45,387 nt of DNA. Source: Nonomuraea lactucae (GTDB lineage Bacteria; Actinomycetota; Actinomycetes; Streptosporangiales; Streptosporangiaceae). A program made the translations under genes and the position numbers. The notes beneath the pieces were generated by a model. That model was not told the origin of the DNA, searched no databases, and saw nothing but the letters and a program-made list of their open reading frames with translations. Positions 42,659 to 45,387 of this stretch are shown here, piece by piece. Where the stretch lies: positions 1 to 45,387 of the forward strand of contig NZ_QNFZ01000293.1 of assembly GCF_003313395.1 (NCBI RefSeq). The letters are read 5' to 3'. How positions within the stretch are numbered: position 1 is the stretch's first letter; every line of letters starts with the position of its first letter.

Positions 42659-43806
42659 CCGGACATCGCGGCGTCCCAGCCGCTCGCCAGCTTGGCCTTC
42701 GCGGCGTCGACCTGCTCGGGCGTGGGGAACGTGGGCGTGCCCTCCACCTTGGGCAGCGCGGCGGCCGCCGTCTTGTCGACCGTGCCGTCGGCCTCCATCG
42801 CCGGCAGGAGGACCGGCCGGGCGTAGCCCTTGAGGTAGAGGTTCTGGCCCTCGGGGCTGTAGAGGTACTCCTGCCACAGGCGCGCCGCCGCCGGGTGGGG
42901 GGCGTCCTTGTTGACGGCCTGGGCGTACATCTGGAAGTACTTGCCGTCGGAGGGCACATTGACCTTCCAGTCGATGCCCTTGTCGGCCATCTTGGGGGCG
43001 TAGGCGGCGTTGTTGTAGTCCCAGTCGATGCTGATCTGGGTCTCGCCCTTCTCGATGGTGGCCGGGGTGGTCTCCACGGGGTTGAAGTTGCCGGCCGCCT
43101 TCAGCTTCTTGAAGAAGTCGAGGCCCGGCTGGATGTCGTCGAACGAGCCGCCGTTGGCGATCGAGGCGGCGTAGACCCCGGCGAAGGCCGAGCCCGACTT
43201 GGTGGGGTTGCCGTTGAGCGCGACCTTGCCCTTGTACTCGGGCTTGAGCAGGTCGGCGAAGCTGGCGGGGCAGGTCGTGATCTTCTTGGCGTCGCAGCCG
43301 ATGGAGATGTAGCCGCCGTAGTCGTTGGTCCAGAGCCCCGTCGGCTCCTTCTGGCCCTCGGGGATCTTGTCGAACGTCTGCACCTTGTAGGGTGCGAACA
43401 GGCCCTCCTTGGCGCCGCTGATCGCGAACGACTGGCCGAGGTCGAGGACGTCGGGCGCGCGGTCCTGCCCCTTGCGCGTCTTGACCGCGTTGATCTCGTC
43501 GGCGCTGGCCGCGTCGGGGTCCTCACTCTCGATCTTGATACCGTACTTGGCCTCGAAGGACTTGATGATCTCGCCGTAGTTGGCCCAGTCGGGAGGCAGC
43601 GCGATGACGTGCAGCGCGCCTTCCTTCTTGGCCGCCTCGACGAGCTTGTCGAAGCCGCCGAAGTCGGCGGCGGAGGTGGCGGTGCGCGCGTTCGCGCCGC
43701 CGTCGGAACCGGCCTGCTGGGATGATCCGGGCGCGGAGCCGCACGCCGCGGTGACAACGGTAAGGGTCGCGATGACGCCTGCGACACGAGCGCGAGGTGT
43801 GAACAC
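42655..43806 (-). CDS. Extracellular solute-binding lipoprotein of the ABC importer
   Basis: A 383-residue protein from GTG 43806 behind GGAGGCGA. A signal peptide (VAGVIATLTVVTAACGS) ends at a lipobox-like TAAC with Cys at about 22. The mature region has the PotD/Fbp-type pattern: FDKLVEAAKKEGALHVIALP, YGEIIKSFEAKYGIKIESED, TGLWTNDYGGYISIGCDAKK and YLKGYARPVLLPAME. Closest to the spermidine/putrescine, iron and 2-aminoethylphosphonate binding-protein group; the ligand cannot be fixed from sequence. It is the first gene of the operon. Confidence 0.9.
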   Translation of the reverse strand: MFTPRARVAGVIATLTVVTAACGSAPGSSQQAGSDGGANARTATSAADFGGFDKLVEAAKKEGALHVIALPPDWANYGEIIKSFEAKYGIKIESEDPDAASADEINAVKTRKGQDRAPDVLDLGQSFAISGAKEGLFAPYKVQTFDKIPEGQKEPTGLWTNDYGGYISIGCDAKKITTCPASFADLLKPEYKGKVALNGNPTKSGSAFAGVYAASIANGGSFDDIQPGLDFFKKLKAAGNFNPVETTPATIEKGETQISIDWDYNNAAYAPKMADKGIDWKVNVPSDGKYFQMYAQAVNKDAPHPAAARLWQEYLYSPEGQNLYLKGYARPVLLPAMEADGTVDKTAAAALPKVEGTPTFPTPEQVDAAKAKLASGWDAAMSG

Positions 43807-43849
43807 GTCGCCTCCACTTTCCTGGGGGTGTGGAAAGAACTTAGGGGAA

Positions 43850-43863
43850 CTTGTACAAACAAG
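43850..43863. promoter_or_regulatory. Operator candidate for the GntR/ABC divergent promoter
   Basis: CTTGT-ACAA-ACAAG is an inverted repeat (5-bp arms, 4-bp spacer) containing the perfect palindrome TTGTACAA. It lies in the 111-bp region between the importer operon and the GntR gene. The size and symmetry suit a GntR/HutC-type operator; not tested. Confidence 0.5.
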
Positions 43864-43917
43864 CCAGAGCAAGTAAGTCCCATTGACATTGCTTTTTCGT
43901 GAACGGGAAGGACGCGG

Positions 43918-44664
43918 ATGGTTGCGCGCTACGAACGGATCGCCGCCGAGCTGAGGGACGACATCGTCACCGGCGTCCATCCGGTCGGCTCGCAGTTGCC
44001 GAGCGAGGCCGACCTGGCCGCCCGTTACTCCGCCGCGCGCGGCACCGTGCGGCAGGCGGTCGCGCTGCTGGCCGCCGAGGGCTTGGTCGGGTCGCGCCAG
44101 GGCGCGAGGCGGATCGTGCTCGGCAACGCCCGCAGCCAGAGCTTCGCCGAGCTGCACAGCTTCGCGCAGTGGGCGCGCGCCAACGGCTACCGCTTCGGCG
44201 GGCAGGTCATCACCCAGCGCCGCCGGACGGCGACCGCCGTCGAGGCGGCCAGGCTCGCCTCCGACGAGGTGCTGGAGGTGCTCCGGCTGCGCTCGCTGGA
44301 GGGCGAGCCCGTCCTGGTCGAACGGACGGTGTACGCCGACTGGATGGCCCGCGCCGTCGAGGAGCTGCCGCCCGACTGCGAGTCGGTCACGCGGGCGCTC
44401 TACGACTCGGTCGGCCTCGTCTTCGCCTACGGCGAGCACCTCATCGACGCCGTGGCCGCGGGGGCGCACGACGCCCGCCTGCTCGGGGTGCGGAGGGGCA
44501 GCCCGCTCCTGCGCCAGCGCCGCATCACCACGACGTACGAGGGTAGGCCGGTGGAGTGGTCCGACGACCGCTACCGGGCGGGCAGCGTGGCGTTCAGCAT
44601 CCGCAACTCGATCGGCGCCAACCCGCTGGAGCGGCGGGCAGGCGACTTGCACTTCGGGCCCTGA
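43918..44664 (+). CDS. GntR-family (UTRA/HutC-type) regulator
   Basis: A 248-residue protein. The N-terminal winged helix is at about 1-68 (YERIAAELRDDIVTGVHPVG; LPSEADLAARYSAARGTVRQ; EGLVGSRQGARRIV). The UTRA effector domain follows at about 78-245 (FAELHSFAQWARANGYRFGG; LRLRSLEGEPVLVERTVYAD; ending VEWSDDRYRAGSVAFSIRN). UTRA regulators often respond to phosphorylated sugars, amino-acid derivatives or phosphonates. ATG 43918 has GGGAAGGA upstream. It diverges from the importer operon and probably regulates it. A LexA-type box begins right after its stop. Confidence 0.9.
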   Translation: MVARYERIAAELRDDIVTGVHPVGSQLPSEADLAARYSAARGTVRQAVALLAAEGLVGSRQGARRIVLGNARSQSFAELHSFAQWARANGYRFGGQVITQRRRTATAVEAARLASDEVLEVLRLRSLEGEPVLVERTVYADWMARAVEELPPDCESVTRALYDSVGLVFAYGEHLIDAVAAGAHDARLLGVRRGSPLLRQRRITTTYEGRPVEWSDDRYRAGSVAFSIRNSIGANPLERRAGDLHFGP

Positions 44665-44678
44665 GAACATATGTTCGA
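44665..44678 (+). promoter_or_regulatory. LexA/SOS-box-like site upstream of DUF6504-dnaE
   Basis: GAACATATGTTCGA contains the perfect palindrome GAACATATGTTC and matches the actinobacterial SOS consensus TCGAAC-N4-GTTCGA at 10 of 12 fixed positions. A TTGCAC (44647-44652) followed after 17 bp by TATGTT (44670-44675) could be the promoter, which the box would overlap. It lies 65 bp before the DUF6504 start, directly after the GntR stop codon. Confidence 0.7.
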
Positions 44679-44742
44679 TACATAGCGCCCGCCTTCCCCC
44701 GGGCGGCTCAGCACAGGCACGAGAGCCGCGGGGAGAAGCATC

Positions 44743-45009
44743 TTGAGCAGACTCTATGGCGACCCGATCGAGGTGTGGACCAGGGACGGGGAGCCCAGCC
44801 AGTTCGTCTGGCGCGACCGCCTCTACCTCGTGCGCCGCGTCCTCGACCACTGGGTGGTGGCCCGCGAGTGGTGGAAGACCGGTGAGGGCGACCCCGGCGA
44901 GCGCCAGTTCTGGCGGCTGGAGGCGAGCCCGGGGCGCGAGGTCGGGTCGTACGAGCTGAGGTTCGACACGGCCAGCGGGGGCTGGCTGCTGATGCGGGCG
45001 TGGGATTGA
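44743..45009 (+). CDS. DUF6504 family protein
   Basis: An 88-residue protein beginning at TTG 44743 behind GGGGAGAAG. It contains the DUF6504 pattern: PIEVWTRDGEPSQFVWRDRL, YLVRRVLDHWVVAREWW and VGSYELRFDTASGGWLLMRA. This small protein typically lies in actinobacterial dnaE2/imuB-type mutagenesis gene clusters; its role is not established. Its stop overlaps the dnaE-type start (TGATG), and the LexA-type box lies upstream. Confidence 0.88.
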   Translation: MSRLYGDPIEVWTRDGEPSQFVWRDRLYLVRRVLDHWVVAREWWKTGEGDPGERQFWRLEASPGREVGSYELRFDTASGGWLLMRAWD

Positions 45010-45387
45010 TGGCCGCTCCGTTCCCTCACCTCAACGTGAGCTCCGCCTACTCGATGCGGTACGGCACGGCCTTCCCGCAGGCACTGGTACGGCGGGCGGC
45101 GGAGGACGGGATGGACATCCTCGCCCTGACCGACCGCGACGGGCTGTACGGGGCGGTCAAGCACGCCCAGGCCTGCGCGGACGCCGGGATCGCCCCGGTC
45201 TTCGGCGTCAGCCTGGCGCTCGACGGCACGGGGGCCGGCGCGGGCTTCGACCCGCTCCCGGGGTTCGACGCCCGGGAGCCCCGGCGAGCGCGTCCCGCGA
45301 CGGGGCCCGACTCCGAGGACCGGATCACGGTGCTGGCTCGCTCCGGCGGCTGGTCCCGCCTGGCGCGCCTGGTCACGGACGCGCACC
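45009..45387 (+). CDS. dnaE2: DnaE-type DNA polymerase III alpha subunit, error-prone type (N-terminal part; continues beyond window)
   Basis: ATG 45009 overlaps the DUF6504 stop. The visible 126 residues are the PHP domain start: FPHLNVSSAYSMRYGTAFPQ, then ALVRRAAEDGMDILALTDRD and GLYGAVKHAQACADAGIAPV with FGVSLAL. This matches the actinobacterial DnaE2-like polymerases found beside DUF6504. The usual PHP metal motif HxH appears here as His-Leu-Asn, so the PHP domain may lack metal-dependent activity. Polymerase motifs are outside the window, so the DnaE2 (translesion) assignment rests on context. Confidence 0.85.
   Translation, partial: MAAPFPHLNVSSAYSMRYGTAFPQALVRRAAEDGMDILALTDRDGLYGAVKHAQACADAGIAPVFGVSLALDGTGAGAGFDPLPGFDAREPRRARPATGPDSEDRITVLARSGGWSRLARLVTDAH

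Noticed and set aside
43883-43888. TTGACA as a -35 element for the GntR gene
   Set aside because: No -10-like hexamer lies 16-19 bp downstream before the start codon.

Overview
The window is high-GC actinomycete chromosome. Supporting signs are frequent GTG/TTG starts, ATGA/GTGA/TGATG gene overlaps, a TOBE-domain ABC importer, an actinobacterial LexA box, an ECF42-type sigma factor with a YCII gene, and DUF3618/holin-family, DUF6504 and PucR genes. The gene content would fit Streptosporangiales (Nonomuraea-like), but that assignment is inference only. No rRNA, tRNA or CRISPR array was recognised.

Left third (1 to about 20.5 kb) is accessory and partly decayed. It opens with a translationally coupled holin-family/DUF3618 pair (minus). 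A relic zone follows with a PRC-barrel start and an IS3 OrfA piece. Next is a GMC oxidoreductase divergent from a TetR gene. A recombination island holds a zinc-finger serine recombinase, an N-terminally truncated IHF-like gene and a tyrosine recombinase. It is followed by a frameshifted large-protein remnant, a maleylpyruvate-isomerase-like/carboxymuconolactone-decarboxylase pair, relics of an XRE regulator and a DUF6744 protein, a secreted protein and a broken PAPS-reductase-like gene. A TetR gene and an aldo/keto reductase diverge around a striking twin operator. An NTF2-like gene then precedes a YCII-ECF42 operon whose sigma gene is thrown out of frame by an exact 31-bp tandem duplication. 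A lipoprotein and a five-helix membrane protein, a LuxR regulator, an integrase fragment and an orphan ORF close this part.

The middle (20.7 to 33.8 kb) carries secreted or metabolic genes. These are a CBM2-GH18 chitinase, an M7 (snapalysin-like) protease, an alpha/beta hydrolase, a 1004-residue glycoside hydrolase with discoidin-like and NEW3-like modules, a haem-oxygenase-fold iron enzyme, a tiny CDGSH protein lying wholly antisense to the 3' end of a glycosyltransferase ORF, cobyric acid synthase, and a winged-helix/patatin/acyltransferase operon.

The right part (33.9 to 45.4 kb) looks like ordinary chromosome. It has an ABC exporter pair coupled to a PucR regulator, a quinone oxidoreductase and a Ser/Thr kinase. 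A tightly overlapped ABC importer operon with a HAD phosphatase diverges from a GntR/UTRA regulator. At the edge a LexA-type box precedes DUF6504 and the start of an error-prone-type DnaE polymerase, probably an SOS-controlled mutagenesis operon.
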